Shown one piece after another: positions 14,949 through 24,731 of a stretch of 35,942 nucleotides of DNA (position 1 is its first letter; every line of letters begins with the position of its first letter). Both the position numbers and the translations under genes were made by a program. A model generated the notes under the pieces. That model made no database searches, was not told the origin of the DNA, and worked only from the letters and a program-made list of their open reading frames with translations. The stretch is from positions 1 to 35,942 of the forward strand of contig CACOAX010000008.1 of assembly GCA_902625365.1 (NCBI GenBank), in the 5' to 3' direction. The DNA comes from an uncultured Alphaproteobacteria bacterium (GTDB lineage: Bacteria; Pseudomonadota; Alphaproteobacteria; HIMB59; GCA-002718135).

Positions 14949-16244
14949 ATGAATCTTACAATAGTTGGAACAGGTTATGTCGGGCTGGTTACAGGAGCAT
15001 GCTTTGCTGAATTTGGATATTCTGTAACTTGTATAGACAAAAATTATAAACGCCTTGAAATGCTTAAATCAGGGAAATGTCCATTTTTTGAACCAGGTAT
15101 GGATGAACTCCTAGATAAGCACATAAACAAGACAAAATTAATATCTTTTGCATCAACAATAAAAAATAATTTGGAGAATACAGACATAATTTTTATTACT
15201 GTGGGAACTCCAACAAGAAGATTTGAGGATGAGGCTGATTTAAGCTTTGTCTGGCAAGTTGCTGAAGAAATTGCTGAAAATATTAATAAATATTGTTTAG
15301 TTGTTACTAAGTCTACTGTTCCAGTTGGAACTACAAGGGAAGTAAAAAACATTATTTCAAATAGAATTGATCAAAAGCTTTTTGATGTTGTATCCAACCC
15401 AGAATTTCTTCGAGAAGGATCTGCTATAAATGATTTTATAAGACCAGATAGAGTAGTTATAGGAACAGAAAATAAAAAATCTGAAAATATTATGAAGGAA
15501 CTTTATAGACCTTTATTTCTTAAAGAAACTCCTATTGTGACTACATCCATTGAGACTTCAGAGATAATTAAATATGCATCTAATAGTTTTCTAGCAACTA
15601 AAATAGCTTTTATTAATGAGATTGCAGATTTATGTGAAGTTGTTGGAGCTGATGTTCAGCAAGTTGCGTATGGAATGGGTATAGATAAAAGAATTGGATC
15701 TAAATTTTTGAATGCTGGACCTGGATTTGGTGGTTCATGTTTTCCAAAGGATGTTAAGGCATTTGCTTCAACTGCTAAAAAGAAAAATATTGATTTATCT
15801 ATTATTAATGCGGTTAATAAATCTAACCAAAATCGTATATTAAAAATTTTAAACAAAATAATTTCAAATATTGAAAAAAAATCTAGTATTTGTTTTCTTG
15901 GTTTAAGCTTTAAGCCTAATACTGATGATGTCAGAGATTCTACTTCCATGAAAATTGCATCTAAGCTATTTGAAAAAGGATATAAAATTCAATGCTATGA
16001 TCCTGAAGCAATGAATAATGCCAAAAAAATAAATACTAATCTTATTTTTTTCAATTCTGCTTATGAAGCTTGTGAAGGAGCATCGGCAATTATTATTGGA
16101 ACAGAATGGAATGAATTTAGAGCATTAAATTTCAATAAAATATCAAAAATTTTAAAAGAAAAAATAATTTTTGATCTAAGAAACATTTATGTTCCAGAAG
16201 ATTTAAAAGAGCTTGGATTTAAATACTATGGAACTGGAAAATAA
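14949..16244 (+). CDS. ugd: UDP-glucose 6-dehydrogenase
   Basis: Converts UDP-glucose to UDP-glucuronate with two NAD+ in the cytoplasm, supplying polysaccharide or glycolipid synthesis. 431 aa, normal length. The N-terminal Rossmann motif is VGTGYVGLVTG (6-16), the substrate region FVSNPEFLREGSAI-like stretch is VVSNPEFLREGSAI (147-160), and the catalytic Cys264 sits in GPGFGGSCFPKD. The C-terminal UDP-binding domain has LGLSFKPNTDDVRDS. It diverges from the desaturase unit and overlaps the next gene by 17 bases, forming a two-gene sugar-nucleotide operon. Confidence 0.93.
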   Translation: MNLTIVGTGYVGLVTGACFAEFGYSVTCIDKNYKRLEMLKSGKCPFFEPGMDELLDKHINKTKLISFASTIKNNLENTDIIFITVGTPTRRFEDEADLSFVWQVAEEIAENINKYCLVVTKSTVPVGTTREVKNIISNRIDQKLFDVVSNPEFLREGSAINDFIRPDRVVIGTENKKSENIMKELYRPLFLKETPIVTTSIETSEIIKYASNSFLATKIAFINEIADLCEVVGADVQQVAYGMGIDKRIGSKFLNAGPGFGGSCFPKDVKAFASTAKKKNIDLSIINAVNKSNQNRILKILNKIISNIEKKSSICFLGLSFKPNTDDVRDSTSMKIASKLFEKGYKIQCYDPEAMNNAKKINTNLIFFNSAYEACEGASAIIIGTEWNEFRALNFNKISKILKEKIIFDLRNIYVPEDLKELGFKYYGTGK

Positions 16245-17634
16245 ATTGAAAATTGATAATTTTGATAAAGAGGTTCTAAGAGAATATGACATTAGAGGAG
16301 TAGTTGGAGATAATATTAATCAAAATACGGCATATACAATTGGAAGAACATTTGCCTACACGGTGATTAATCGATTAAAATCTAACATAATTGCTACAGG
16401 TTATGATGGAAGATTAACTTCACCAGATTTACATAAAGCACTATGTGAAGGTTTAAAAGATTCAGGTGCTAAAGTAATTAATATTGGTATGGGGCCTACG
16501 CCAATGACTTACTTTGCTCATTACCATCTCAATGCAGATGCAGCTATAATGGTAACAGGCTCACATAATCCCTCAGAATATAATGGCTTTAAAATGGTTT
16601 TAAACAAGCATTCTTTTTATGCCGAAGACATTCAAAGCCTTCAGAAATTAATTGATCAAAATGATTTTAAATTAATCGAAGGTGAAATTATTAATGAAGA
16701 TATTAAAATTGAATATACAAAAAGATTATTACAAAATATTAATCTCAATAAAAAAATAAAGATTGCCTGGGATATTGGTAATGGTGCGATGGGAGCTGTC
16801 ATTAAGGAAGTTACAAATAATTTAAATAATTCTGAAAACATATTAATTAATGAAGAAGTTGATGGAAATTTTCCTAATCATCATCCAGATCCAACTGTTC
16901 CAAAAAATATGGAACAATTAATAAAGTCAGTCAAAGATAACAATTGTGACATAGGTCTAGCTTTTGATGGAGATGGAGATCGTTTGGGTGTTGTAGACAA
17001 CTTAGGGAATTTAGTTTGGGCAGATCAATACATGTTATTATTATGCACAGAAATTGCTAACTTATACGATAACCCAAAAATAATCATGGATGTTAAATGT
17101 AGTAAAGTTTTTTTTGATGAAGCAAAAAAACTTAATTGTGATCCTATTATGTCTAAAACTGGGCACTCTCCAATAAAAGAAAAAATGAAAGAATTAAAAT
17201 CGCCTTTATCAGGAGAAATGAGTGGTCATGTGTGTTATGCAGATGATTTTTATGGTTATGATGATGCAATGTACGTAGCCTTACGTTTATTGCGAATATT
17301 ATGTAATCAAGAAAAATCCTTGAATGAGTTAATTAATATATATCCAAAAACTTATTCAACTCCTGAAACAAGGTTTGATGTAGATGAAACAAAAAAATTT
17401 TTAATTATTGAAGAAATAAAAGAAAGAATAAAAAATACAGAAGGTAAATTAATAGATATTGACGGTATAAGAGTTGAAAATGATAATGGATGGTTTCTAA
17501 TTAGAGCTAGTAATACCCAAAACCAACTAACTTGTAGAGCAGAGTCTACTTCTCAAGAAGGCCTTAAGTCTTTAATAGCAATTATCGAAAATCAATTATC
17601 TTTAAGCAGTGTAAATTATAAGTTTACAGTCTAA
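16228..17634 (+). CDS. Phosphomannomutase/phosphoglucomutase
   Basis: Interconverts hexose 6- and 1-phosphates, providing mannose-1-P or glucose-1-P for sugar nucleotides. 468 aa from the chosen start. Motifs: YDIRGVVGDN at the N-terminus, the phosphoserine loop TGSHNPSEYNG (Ser at about 112), the metal loop AFDGDGDRLG (about 245-254), the sugar-binding GEMSGH, and the phosphate-binding RASNTQNQLTCRAES. I choose ATG at 16228 inside the ugd 3' end. TTG at 16213 or 16246 are alternatives, and none has a strong SD. Together with ugd it could feed UDP-glucose/UDP-glucuronate synthesis. It is of the AlgC/ManB group; sugar preference is not readable. Confidence 0.9.
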   Translation: MELENKLKIDNFDKEVLREYDIRGVVGDNINQNTAYTIGRTFAYTVINRLKSNIIATGYDGRLTSPDLHKALCEGLKDSGAKVINIGMGPTPMTYFAHYHLNADAAIMVTGSHNPSEYNGFKMVLNKHSFYAEDIQSLQKLIDQNDFKLIEGEIINEDIKIEYTKRLLQNINLNKKIKIAWDIGNGAMGAVIKEVTNNLNNSENILINEEVDGNFPNHHPDPTVPKNMEQLIKSVKDNNCDIGLAFDGDGDRLGVVDNLGNLVWADQYMLLLCTEIANLYDNPKIIMDVKCSKVFFDEAKKLNCDPIMSKTGHSPIKEKMKELKSPLSGEMSGHVCYADDFYGYDDAMYVALRLLRILCNQEKSLNELINIYPKTYSTPETRFDVDETKKFLIIEEIKERIKNTEGKLIDIDGIRVENDNGWFLIRASNTQNQLTCRAESTSQEGLKSLIAIIENQLSLSSVNYKFTV

Positions 17635-18736
17635 CAAAACAATCGCGATTATATTTTTTCAGTCTTTTACAGGCTATATACGCCTCTTTTTTAGAAAAAT
17701 TTTCAAATCTAGATTCATAAAGTTGTTTACCACTCACTTTTATCAGCACAACATTTGAAATTTTATCTTTAGTAGAAACTGGATATTTACTTTTAATTAA
17801 TTTGATTTGTTTTTCTGCATTATTTCTATACTTAAATGTTCCAACAACAATGGAATAAGCATTTTTTTTCTTTTCAATTTTTTGGTTTGGAGTCTCATCT
17901 TTTTTAACTATTTTTTTATTACTACTTTTTGTCTTAATTTTTAATTCAGCAAATTCTTTATCCATTATTATTTTTAAAGATTTGTTTCGTTGGCTTCCTG
18001 TATCACCTCCAAAAATTATTCCTATTAACCTTTTATCATCTCTAACAGCTGAAAAAGCTAACTGAAAACCAGATGCTTTGATATATCCTGTTTTAATTCC
18101 ATCAGCACCATCGTAGTTTAACATTAATTTATTATGTGTTTTGTACGTCTTTCCTTTATAAGTAAATTTTGTTTTACTAAACAATTTATACTCTTCTGGA
18201 AAATTTGAAATTAGTGCATGTGAAAGTTTTGCTATATCTCTTGCAGTAGTTAATTGCGCTCTATTAGGAAGACCTGACGCATTTTTAAATGTTGTATTAT
18301 TCATGCCTAAATTTTTTGCATAGATTGTCATAAGTTTAGCGAACTCTTTTTCACTGCCCGATATATTTTCAGAAACTACAGTTGCTACATCATTTGCTGA
18401 TTTAATTATAAGCGCATTAATTGCATCTATAACTTTTATATTTGATCCTGGTTCTAAATAAAGTTTGCTAGGTGATCTAGAAGCAGCAATATTTGATACG
18501 CTTAATTGACTATCATAACTAAGTTCTCCTTTTTTGATATAATCAAACACTATGTAGAGAGTCATTATTTTTGTTAAGGATGCTGGATAATTCCTTGTAT
18601 CTGCGTTAACTTCGAACAATACTTCTTCTGTGTCAAAATCAATAACGATTGCTGCTTTTTTAGCAAAAAGATTTGATGAAAAACCTAATATTAAAAAGCT
18701 ATTTAAAATTATGATTAATAATAAATTTTTTTTCAT
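17624..18736 (-). CDS. D-alanyl-D-alanine carboxypeptidase with C-terminal SPOR domain
   Basis: Periplasmic penicillin-binding protein of the S11 family that trims the terminal D-Ala of peptidoglycan stem peptides. 370 aa. The signal peptide is hydrophobic residues 4-24, with cleavage near the NLFA/KKA junction. Catalytic motifs: SLTK (Ser53, Lys56), SAN (113-115) and KTG (215-217). After a Lys-rich linker (about 265-290) a SPOR-like domain (about 292-370, beginning AYSIVVGTFKYRNNAEKQI) would bind denuded glycan, perhaps at the septum. This fusion is common in alphaproteobacteria. It ends tail-to-tail with the mutase gene with 11 bases shared. Confidence 0.9.
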   Translation of the reverse strand: MKKNLLLIIILNSFLILGFSSNLFAKKAAIVIDFDTEEVLFEVNADTRNYPASLTKIMTLYIVFDYIKKGELSYDSQLSVSNIAASRSPSKLYLEPGSNIKVIDAINALIIKSANDVATVVSENISGSEKEFAKLMTIYAKNLGMNNTTFKNASGLPNRAQLTTARDIAKLSHALISNFPEEYKLFSKTKFTYKGKTYKTHNKLMLNYDGADGIKTGYIKASGFQLAFSAVRDDKRLIGIIFGGDTGSQRNKSLKIIMDKEFAELKIKTKSSNKKIVKKDETPNQKIEKKKNAYSIVVGTFKYRNNAEKQIKLIKSKYPVSTKDKISNVVLIKVSGKQLYESRFENFSKKEAYIACKRLKKYNRDCFVRL

Positions 18737-18819
18737 TTTTTCTTGATTAACATAAGATTTTCGATGCTTTCAAACAGAAAAATACTTTAAAATATTTTAA
18801 AACATATTATTTAAGAAAT

Positions 18820-19155
18820 ATGGCAAATGAAGATCAAAATAATAACAATAATAAGGACGATTTTCAAAGAGGCCTTTTATTAGATACAAAGCCTAAGACA
18901 AAAAAACCATCCATGTATAATGTTCTACTTTTAAACGATGACTATACTCCTATGGAGTTTGTTGTTATGGTATTAGAAAAAATATTTAATAAAAAACAAG
19001 AGGAGGCTACACAAATCATGCTACATGTTCACAAAAATGGTATTGGTGTTTGTGGAACATTTACTTATGAAGTGGCTGAGTCTAAATGTAAATCAGTAAT
19101 GGATATGGCAAAAAAGAATGAACATCCCTTACAATGTACAATGGAAAAAAGTTAA
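18820..19155 (+). CDS. clpS: ATP-dependent Clp protease adaptor ClpS
   Basis: Small adaptor (111 aa) that delivers N-degron substrates to ClpA. An unstructured Asn-rich start ([15 protein letters not shown]) precedes the conserved core: [24 protein letters not shown] and the helix [19 protein letters not shown], with the substrate-binding LNDDYTPM pocket intact. Its TAA overlaps the clpA ATG by one base, so the adaptor and its ATPase are translationally coupled. Confidence 0.95.
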   Translation: MANEDQNNNNNKDDFQRGLLLDTKPKTKKPSMYNVLLLNDDYTPMEFVVMVLEKIFNKKQEEATQIMLHVHKNGIGVCGTFTYEVAESKCKSVMDMAKKNEHPLQCTMEKS

Positions 19156-21428
19156 TGTTGTCACAAAATTTAGAAAAAACATTGAGAGAAGCATATCAAT
19201 TAGCGACTAACTATAAGCATGAGTATGTAACTCTAGAGCATCTTTTATATTCTCTTTTGGAAGATCAAGATGCTATTAGTGTACTTAAAGCGTGTGCTGT
19301 TGATATTTCAAATTTAAAAGAAAGTGTTGAGAAATTTATTATTAATGATTTAGAAAATCTTAAAGAGAACTTTACTGGAGAGCCAAAATTAACAAATGGA
19401 TTTCAAAGAGTTTTACAAAGAGCTGCAATTCACGTGCAATCCAGTGGAAGGGAGAGTGTTACAGGAGCTAACATGATTGTAGCTTTATTTTCTGAGAAAG
19501 AAAGTCATGCAGTATATTTTCTTCATCAACAAAATATGAGCAGATTAGATGCCGTTCAATATATTTCACATGGTATTTCTAAAAGTAATGAAAGTTTTGA
19601 AAATGAAGAATTTGTAGATAGTCAAACAAATGATAATAATGCACAACAAAAACCGAAAAGTGCTTTAGGTCAGTTTTGTATTAACTTAAATGAAAAATCA
19701 AAAGATGGTAAAATTGATAAGCTAATCGGAAGAAGCAAAGAACTAGATAGAACAATTCAAATCTTATGCAGAAGACAAAAAAATAATCCTTTATTTGTAG
19801 GGGACCCTGGTGTTGGGAAAACAGCAATTGCTGAAGGATTGGCAAAAAGAATTACAGAAAAAAAAGTACCTAAAATTATGGAGGACGCAATTATATATTC
19901 ACTGGATATGGGCGCTCTACTTGCAGGTACAAGATACAGAGGTGATTTTGAAGAGAGATTGAAAGCAGTACTTAAAGAGTTACAAAAAAAAGATAAAGCT
20001 GTTTTATTTATAGATGAAATCCATACCGTTATTGGTGCAGGAGCTACCAGTGGAGGATCAATGGATGCCAGTAACTTATTAAAACCTTCTCTAGGCAATG
20101 GTACTCTTAAATGCATTGGGTCAACTACTTATAAGGAGTTTAAAAACTATTTTGAAAAAGATAGAGCTTTGGTCAGAAGATTCCAAAAAATTGATGTTAA
20201 AGAACCATCAAAAGATGAGACAATCAAAATTCTTGAAGGTTTAAAAACTTACTACGAGGAACATCATAATATTAAATATTCACCTGAAGCAATTATTAGC
20301 GCTGTTGAATTATCAAATAAATATATAGGTGATAGGAAGCTTCCTGATAAAGCTATTGATGTAATTGATGAAGCAGGTGCATCACAATATTTATTGCCCG
20401 AAGAGAAAAGAAAGAAAATTATTCTATCAAAAGACATAGAAGCAGTTGTTGCCTTAATGGCAAGAATTCCAACAAAATCTGTAAATCAAAGTGATAAGAA
20501 TAGTCTAAAAAATCTAGAAAGAGATTTGAAAAATTTCGTCTTTGGTCAAGATAAAGCTATAGAGGAGCTTTCATCTTCCATAAAGTTAGCAAGAGCAGGG
20601 CTTAGAGAAGATGGTAAACCAATAGGCTCTTATTTATTTTCCGGACCTACTGGAGTTGGAAAGACTGAGGTAGCTAAACAATTAAGTAATACACTTGGTA
20701 TTAAACTTCTTAGATTTGATATGTCAGAATATATGGAGCGTCATACCGTGAGCAGATTGATCGGCGCTCCTCCAGGCTATGTTGGTTTTGATCAAGGGGG
20801 ATTATTAACAGATGGCGTAGATCAAAATCCTCATTGTGTACTTCTTTTAGATGAAATTGAAAAAGCTCACTTTGATTTATTCAATATACTTCTTCAAGTA
20901 ATGGATTATGGAAAATTGACTGATCACAATGGCAAGACTATAGATTTTAGAAATGTTATATTAATCATGACAACTAATGCTGGTGCAATTGATGTATCTA
21001 AAAACAAAATAGGATTTAATGCAAAAAGATCTAATGATGATAGTAGTGATGCAATTAATAGAATCTTTTCACCCGAATTTAGAAATCGAATTGATTCAAT
21101 AATTCATTTTAATCATTTATCTAAAAATATAGTACTTTCTATCGTAGATAAGTTCATCATAGAAATTGAGGCTCAACTTGAAGACAAAGGTGTTTCATTA
21201 TCAATTAATAAGGAAGCAAAAGAATTATTAGCTGAAGAAGGTTATGATGAGGTTTATGGTGCAAGAGAATTGGGAAGAGTAATACAAGAAAAAGTTAAAA
21301 AACCTATGGCTGAAGAACTAATTTTTGGAAAATTATCTAAGGGTGGTCACGTAGAAATAACATGCAAGGATAAAAAAATTAGTTTTGAATTTTCAAATAA
21401 GCAAGAAGTTAAAAAAGAACTTGCTTAA
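19155..21428 (+). CDS. clpA: ATP-dependent Clp protease ATP-binding subunit ClpA
   Basis: AAA+ unfoldase (757 aa from the chosen start) that feeds proteins to ClpP. An N-terminal Clp_N repeat domain (about 1-145) is followed by AAA module 1 (Walker A GDPGVGKT at about 216-223, Walker B VLFIDEIHT) and AAA module 2 (Walker A GPTGVGKT at about 497-504, Walker B LLLDEIEKAH). The ClpP-docking tripeptide IGF appears in KNKIGFNA. The C-terminal D2-small domain has YGARELGRVIQ. There is no ClpB-type middle coiled coil. ATG at 19155 overlaps the clpS stop; an upstream in-frame ATG at 19134 lies inside clpS and is not preferred. ClpP is not in the window. Confidence 0.95.
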   Translation: MLSQNLEKTLREAYQLATNYKHEYVTLEHLLYSLLEDQDAISVLKACAVDISNLKESVEKFIINDLENLKENFTGEPKLTNGFQRVLQRAAIHVQSSGRESVTGANMIVALFSEKESHAVYFLHQQNMSRLDAVQYISHGISKSNESFENEEFVDSQTNDNNAQQKPKSALGQFCINLNEKSKDGKIDKLIGRSKELDRTIQILCRRQKNNPLFVGDPGVGKTAIAEGLAKRITEKKVPKIMEDAIIYSLDMGALLAGTRYRGDFEERLKAVLKELQKKDKAVLFIDEIHTVIGAGATSGGSMDASNLLKPSLGNGTLKCIGSTTYKEFKNYFEKDRALVRRFQKIDVKEPSKDETIKILEGLKTYYEEHHNIKYSPEAIISAVELSNKYIGDRKLPDKAIDVIDEAGASQYLLPEEKRKKIILSKDIEAVVALMARIPTKSVNQSDKNSLKNLERDLKNFVFGQDKAIEELSSSIKLARAGLREDGKPIGSYLFSGPTGVGKTEVAKQLSNTLGIKLLRFDMSEYMERHTVSRLIGAPPGYVGFDQGGLLTDGVDQNPHCVLLLDEIEKAHFDLFNILLQVMDYGKLTDHNGKTIDFRNVILIMTTNAGAIDVSKNKIGFNAKRSNDDSSDAINRIFSPEFRNRIDSIIHFNHLSKNIVLSIVDKFIIEIEAQLEDKGVSLSINKEAKELLAEEGYDEVYGARELGRVIQEKVKKPMAEELIFGKLSKGGHVEITCKDKKISFEFSNKQEVKKELA

Positions 21429-22558
21429 TTTTTAAAAGGGAGAAAATCATCTAATCTTTCTTTCTGACTATCAATTAACTGACTTTCATTATCAAGAAAA
21501 TTTTGAATTGCCTTGCTGAATTCTTGATCTTTAATCCAATGCGCACTCCATGTTTTAGTAGGAACATATCCTCTCTGTAACTTATGTTCACCTTGAGCAC
21601 CAGCCTCAACTATTTTAATGTTATTTCTAATGGCATATTCTATTGCTTGATAGTAACAGAGCTCAAAATGTAAAAAGGGAATTTCGTATTTTGACCCCCA
21701 TAAACGACCATATAAATGAGTTTTACTTATAAAATTAATTGCAGAGGCAACCATTTTATTTTCTTGGAAAGCCATTATAAGTAAAATATTATTTTTGAAA
21801 TTATATAATATTTCAAAGAAAAATTCTTTAGTTAAATATGTAGATCCCCATTTTCTTCCAGTAGTATCTAAGTAACAATCGTAAAAAAAACTTATATGCT
21901 CTTCTTTAATATCATCTCCATTAAGTAATTTTACTTGTAAATTATTTTTTTCAATACATTGTCTTTCCCGTTTAATTATTTTTCTTTTTCTAGAAGATAA
22001 GTCATTTAAAAAATCATCAAATTTATTATATTCATTATTATGCCAATGAAACTGTATCCCTGATCTAATCATTATATTCTCAACATCATTCCAATTAGAG
22101 ACATCATTTACAAAATTAAAATGCAGGGAAGAAACATTTATTTTTTTAGCTTCTTCTATAATGTTCTTAATTACTTGAGCTTGTTTTTTCTTTTTATTTT
22201 TGATTGACTTGTTTAAAACAATTCTATCACCAGTAACTGGTGTAAACGGTATTGCGGATTGAAGTTTTGGGTAATAATTTATTCCATATCGATGATAAGC
22301 ATCAGCCCAAGAATGATCAAAGATATATTCTCCAAACGAATGGTTCTTTATGTAAAGAGGGCATAATGAGATAATTTTATCATTTTCTTTTTCTATATAA
22401 TGATATGGTTGCCAACCTGTTTTAGTATTTGCACTTTTACTTTCTTCTAATGCGTGAAGAAATTCATATTGCAAGAATGGATGATCATTTCCAACACATT
22501 CATTCCAATCTGATATTTTAATATCATTAAGCGAAGAGCAAAAAAAATATTTACTCAT
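21425..22558 (-). CDS. COG3146 (FemAB/GNAT-like) acyltransferase-family protein
   Basis: A 377-aa protein of the COG3146/PF04339 group (peptidogalycan biosynthesis-type, GNAT-fold). Recognisable stretches: WNECVGNDHPFLQYEFLHALEES at the N-terminus, GEYIFDHSWADAYHRYG, PFTPVTGDR, FHWHN, GRKWGSTYLTKEFF and AQGEHKLQRGYVPTKTWSAHW near the C-terminus. The family's substrate has not been established as far as I know. It ends 4 bases inside the clpA 3' end, tail-to-tail, and is 10 bases after the RidA gene, likely co-transcribed with it. Confidence 0.82.
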   Translation of the reverse strand: MSKYFFCSSLNDIKISDWNECVGNDHPFLQYEFLHALEESKSANTKTGWQPYHYIEKENDKIISLCPLYIKNHSFGEYIFDHSWADAYHRYGINYYPKLQSAIPFTPVTGDRIVLNKSIKNKKKKQAQVIKNIIEEAKKINVSSLHFNFVNDVSNWNDVENIMIRSGIQFHWHNNEYNKFDDFLNDLSSRKRKIIKRERQCIEKNNLQVKLLNGDDIKEEHISFFYDCYLDTTGRKWGSTYLTKEFFFEILYNFKNNILLIMAFQENKMVASAINFISKTHLYGRLWGSKYEIPFLHFELCYYQAIEYAIRNNIKIVEAGAQGEHKLQRGYVPTKTWSAHWIKDQEFSKAIQNFLDNESQLIDSQKERLDDFLPFKN

Positions 22559-22568
22559 ATTAAGTTTA

Positions 22569-23033
22569 TTATTTGATTTTAATGATGGCGTCTATTTCAA
22601 CAGAAATATTTAGAGGAAGTGCGTTTGAACCAACTGCGAATCTTGAGTGTCTTCCTTTGTCACCAAAAATATTGACTAATAAATCTGATGCTCCATTTAT
22701 GATCTTTGGTTGATTGGTAAAATTATCATTGCAATTTACAAAACCTCCAAGTTTTAAAAAAGTATCTAGTCTGTCCCAATCACCATCTATCGATGTTTTA
22801 AGAGCTGCAATAATATTAATGCAACAAGTTTCAGCAGCTTTTATTCCGTCCTCTTCAGAAATATTTACACCAACTTTTCCACTATAAAGAATTTTACCAT
22901 CAATTACGGGTCCTTGACCAGATACATAAACAGTATTATCTGCAACCTTAAAGGGTACGTAATTTGCAAGTGGAGTTGGCATATCTGGAATTTTTAGATC
23001 TAATTTCTTGATATTTTCTTCAAAGATGTGCAT
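22569..23033 (-). CDS. RidA/YjgF/UK114-family protein
   Basis: A RidA-superfamily protein (154 aa from the chosen start). RidA members hydrolyse reactive enamines/imines formed by PLP enzymes. The core has YVPFKVADNTVYVSGQGP and VGVNISEEDGIKAAETCCINIIAAL, ending with FAVGSNALPLNISVEIDAIIKI. It lacks the usual Arg of canonical RidA at the RxxxxxxLP segment: the stretch reads RFAVGSNALPLN, with Arg further upstream. It therefore belongs to the longer ~150-aa YjgF subgroup. ATG at 23033 is chosen; further upstream codons would run into the divergent cyclophilin's 5' region. Confidence 0.82.
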   Translation of the reverse strand: MHIFEENIKKLDLKIPDMPTPLANYVPFKVADNTVYVSGQGPVIDGKILYSGKVGVNISEEDGIKAAETCCINIIAALKTSIDGDWDRLDTFLKLGGFVNCNDNFTNQPKIINGASDLLVNIFGDKGRHSRFAVGSNALPLNISVEIDAIIKIK

Positions 23034-23077
23034 TACATATATATAAAACAATTTGGGTGAAGGTAAAGAAAACAAAT

Positions 23078-23644
23078 ATGAATAAACTTAAAAAACTATT
23101 TATTTTCATCTTCATATTCTCAATATTCTTACAAGGGGAGATTTCAATGGCTGATGAAAAGAAAGATACTATTCATATGACACTTAAAGATGGTGTTGTT
23201 GTAATAGAGACAAAACCAAACGTAGCACCAAAACATGTAAAACAAATCAAACAACTTATTGAAGAAGGACAATATGATGGAGTTGTTTTTCATAGAGTTA
23301 TAGATGGCTTTATGGCTCAAACTGGTGATGTAGAATTTGGAAATTCAAGTAATGATAATTTTAACTTATCAAGAGCAGGCACAGGTGGATCAAAACTTCC
23401 AGATATTGAGGCAGAATTTTCTTCTGAGAATCATGGAAGAGGGGCAGTATCAATGGCAAGAGCTCAAAATCCAAACAGCGCCAATAGTCAATTTTTTATT
23501 TGTTTTAATGATTGCTCTTTTTTAGATGGTCAATATACCGTTTGGGCTCAAGTTACTGAAGGTATGGAATACGTTGATAATATCACAAGAGGTGAACCAC
23601 CTGCTGATCCAGATAAAATAATTAAAATGGAGATTGTAAAATAA
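23078..23644 (+). CDS. Cyclophilin-type peptidyl-prolyl cis-trans isomerase
   Basis: Catalyses cis-trans isomerisation of prolyl bonds. 188 aa from ATG at 23078. Conserved cyclophilin stretches: HVKQIKQLIEEGQYDGVVFHRVIDGFMAQTGD (active-site Arg in FHRVI), GRGAVSMARAQNPNSANSQFFI and DGQYTVWAQV. Residues 1-25 form a plausible signal peptide (KKLFIFIFIFSIFLQ), implying a periplasmic enzyme. A second in-frame ATG at 23147, preceded by GGGGAG, would give a 165-aa cytoplasmic form starting MADEKKDT. The dipeptidase gene follows after 4 bases. Confidence 0.9.
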   Translation: MNKLKKLFIFIFIFSIFLQGEISMADEKKDTIHMTLKDGVVVIETKPNVAPKHVKQIKQLIEEGQYDGVVFHRVIDGFMAQTGDVEFGNSSNDNFNLSRAGTGGSKLPDIEAEFSSENHGRGAVSMARAQNPNSANSQFFICFNDCSFLDGQYTVWAQVTEGMEYVDNITRGEPPADPDKIIKMEIVK

Positions 23645-23648
23645 TTAG

Positions 23649-24731
23649 ATGTTTGTTGCTGACTTGCATAATGATCTTGTGCAAAGAGTTATTGAAGGTG
23701 AAGATGTTACAAAGCTTACATCGCATGGGCATACGGACATACCAAGGTTACTAAAATCTGAAATTGATTTAGAGATTCTAATAATTTGGGTCTCTAGCAA
23801 TGCTAAAGAACCAAATTTTTTTAAGAGAGCTGATAAAATGTATGATGAGATTGAAAGAATTTCATCACATGAAGAAATTATCATCCCCAAAAAAATCTCA
23901 GACATTAATGAAGGAATAGATAAAAATAAAACAATGCTTCCAATTTCAATGGAAGGGGGAGAGGGCTTAGAAAATAATATCAATAATTTATATCATTTTA
24001 TTGAAAGAGGGCTTTTCTATTTTGGCCCAACTTGGAATCATTCTTTGGATTGGGTTTCATCAAATTATGATGAGAAATACAATTTGTCTAAACTTAAAAG
24101 CCATGGCTTAAATGAATTTGGGAAAGAGGTTATTTACATTTGCCAAGATAATAATGTGTTAATCGATGTTTCTCACATTGGAGAGAAAAGTTTTTGGGAC
24201 ATTGCATCAATAAGTACCAAACCTTTTATTGCCTCACATTCTAGCGTGTATAATTTGTGTCCACATTTTCGTAATTTAAAAGATGATCAAATTGAAGCTA
24301 TCAAAAAATCAAAAGGATTAATTGGTTTAAATCCATATCCTTTTTTTATTGATAAATTTTTTAAAGAAAGAGAATCAAAAGAAAGGAATAAATATCTTGA
24401 TGAATTAAATTCTATTGAAAGAAAATATTCCAATAAAACCTCTCAATGGATAGCAAAACAACATTTTCTTCAAAAAAAATTAGCAGAAATATGCCCAAGT
24501 ATAGAAGTATTTGTTGATCATATTGAATATGTAATTAATCAAATAGGAATTGATTATGTAGGTATAGGCAGTGACTACGATGGACTTGATTGTTTGCCCC
24601 ATTCATGGAATGATTGTTTAGATCATATGATAATTCAAGAGTCTTTAGAAAAAAGAGGTTATAAATATTTAGAAATTGAAAAAATTATGGGAAAAAATAT
24701 TTTAAGAGTTTTAGAAGAAATCTACAATTAA
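23649..24731 (+). CDS. Membrane dipeptidase (peptidase family M19)
   Basis: Zinc-dependent dipeptidase of the renal-dipeptidase family (360 aa). Metal ligands are visible: HND near the N-terminus (His7, Asp9), the bridging Glu102 in SMEGGEG, His in LIDVSHIGE and His in FIASHSSVYNLCPHFRNL. The second-shell GIGSDYDGLD follows near residue 305. No signal peptide, so cytoplasmic. Homologues hydrolyse dipeptides, D-amino acid-containing dipeptides or related amides. It begins 4 bases after the cyclophilin gene and overlaps the 3' end of the convergent lysE-type gene by 21 bases. Confidence 0.88.
   Translation: MFVADLHNDLVQRVIEGEDVTKLTSHGHTDIPRLLKSEIDLEILIIWVSSNAKEPNFFKRADKMYDEIERISSHEEIIIPKKISDINEGIDKNKTMLPISMEGGEGLENNINNLYHFIERGLFYFGPTWNHSLDWVSSNYDEKYNLSKLKSHGLNEFGKEVIYICQDNNVLIDVSHIGEKSFWDIASISTKPFIASHSSVYNLCPHFRNLKDDQIEAIKKSKGLIGLNPYPFFIDKFFKERESKERNKYLDELNSIERKYSNKTSQWIAKQHFLQKKLAEICPSIEVFVDHIEYVINQIGIDYVGIGSDYDGLDCLPHSWNDCLDHMIIQESLEKRGYKYLEIEKIMGKNILRVLEEIYN

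Noticed and set aside
15656-15949. Open frame antisense to ugd
   Set aside because: Fully inside a conserved gene with no independent start signal or recognisable domain.
19757-20116. Open frame antisense to clpA
   Set aside because: It is the reverse of the conserved first AAA module; openness follows from clpA codon constraints.
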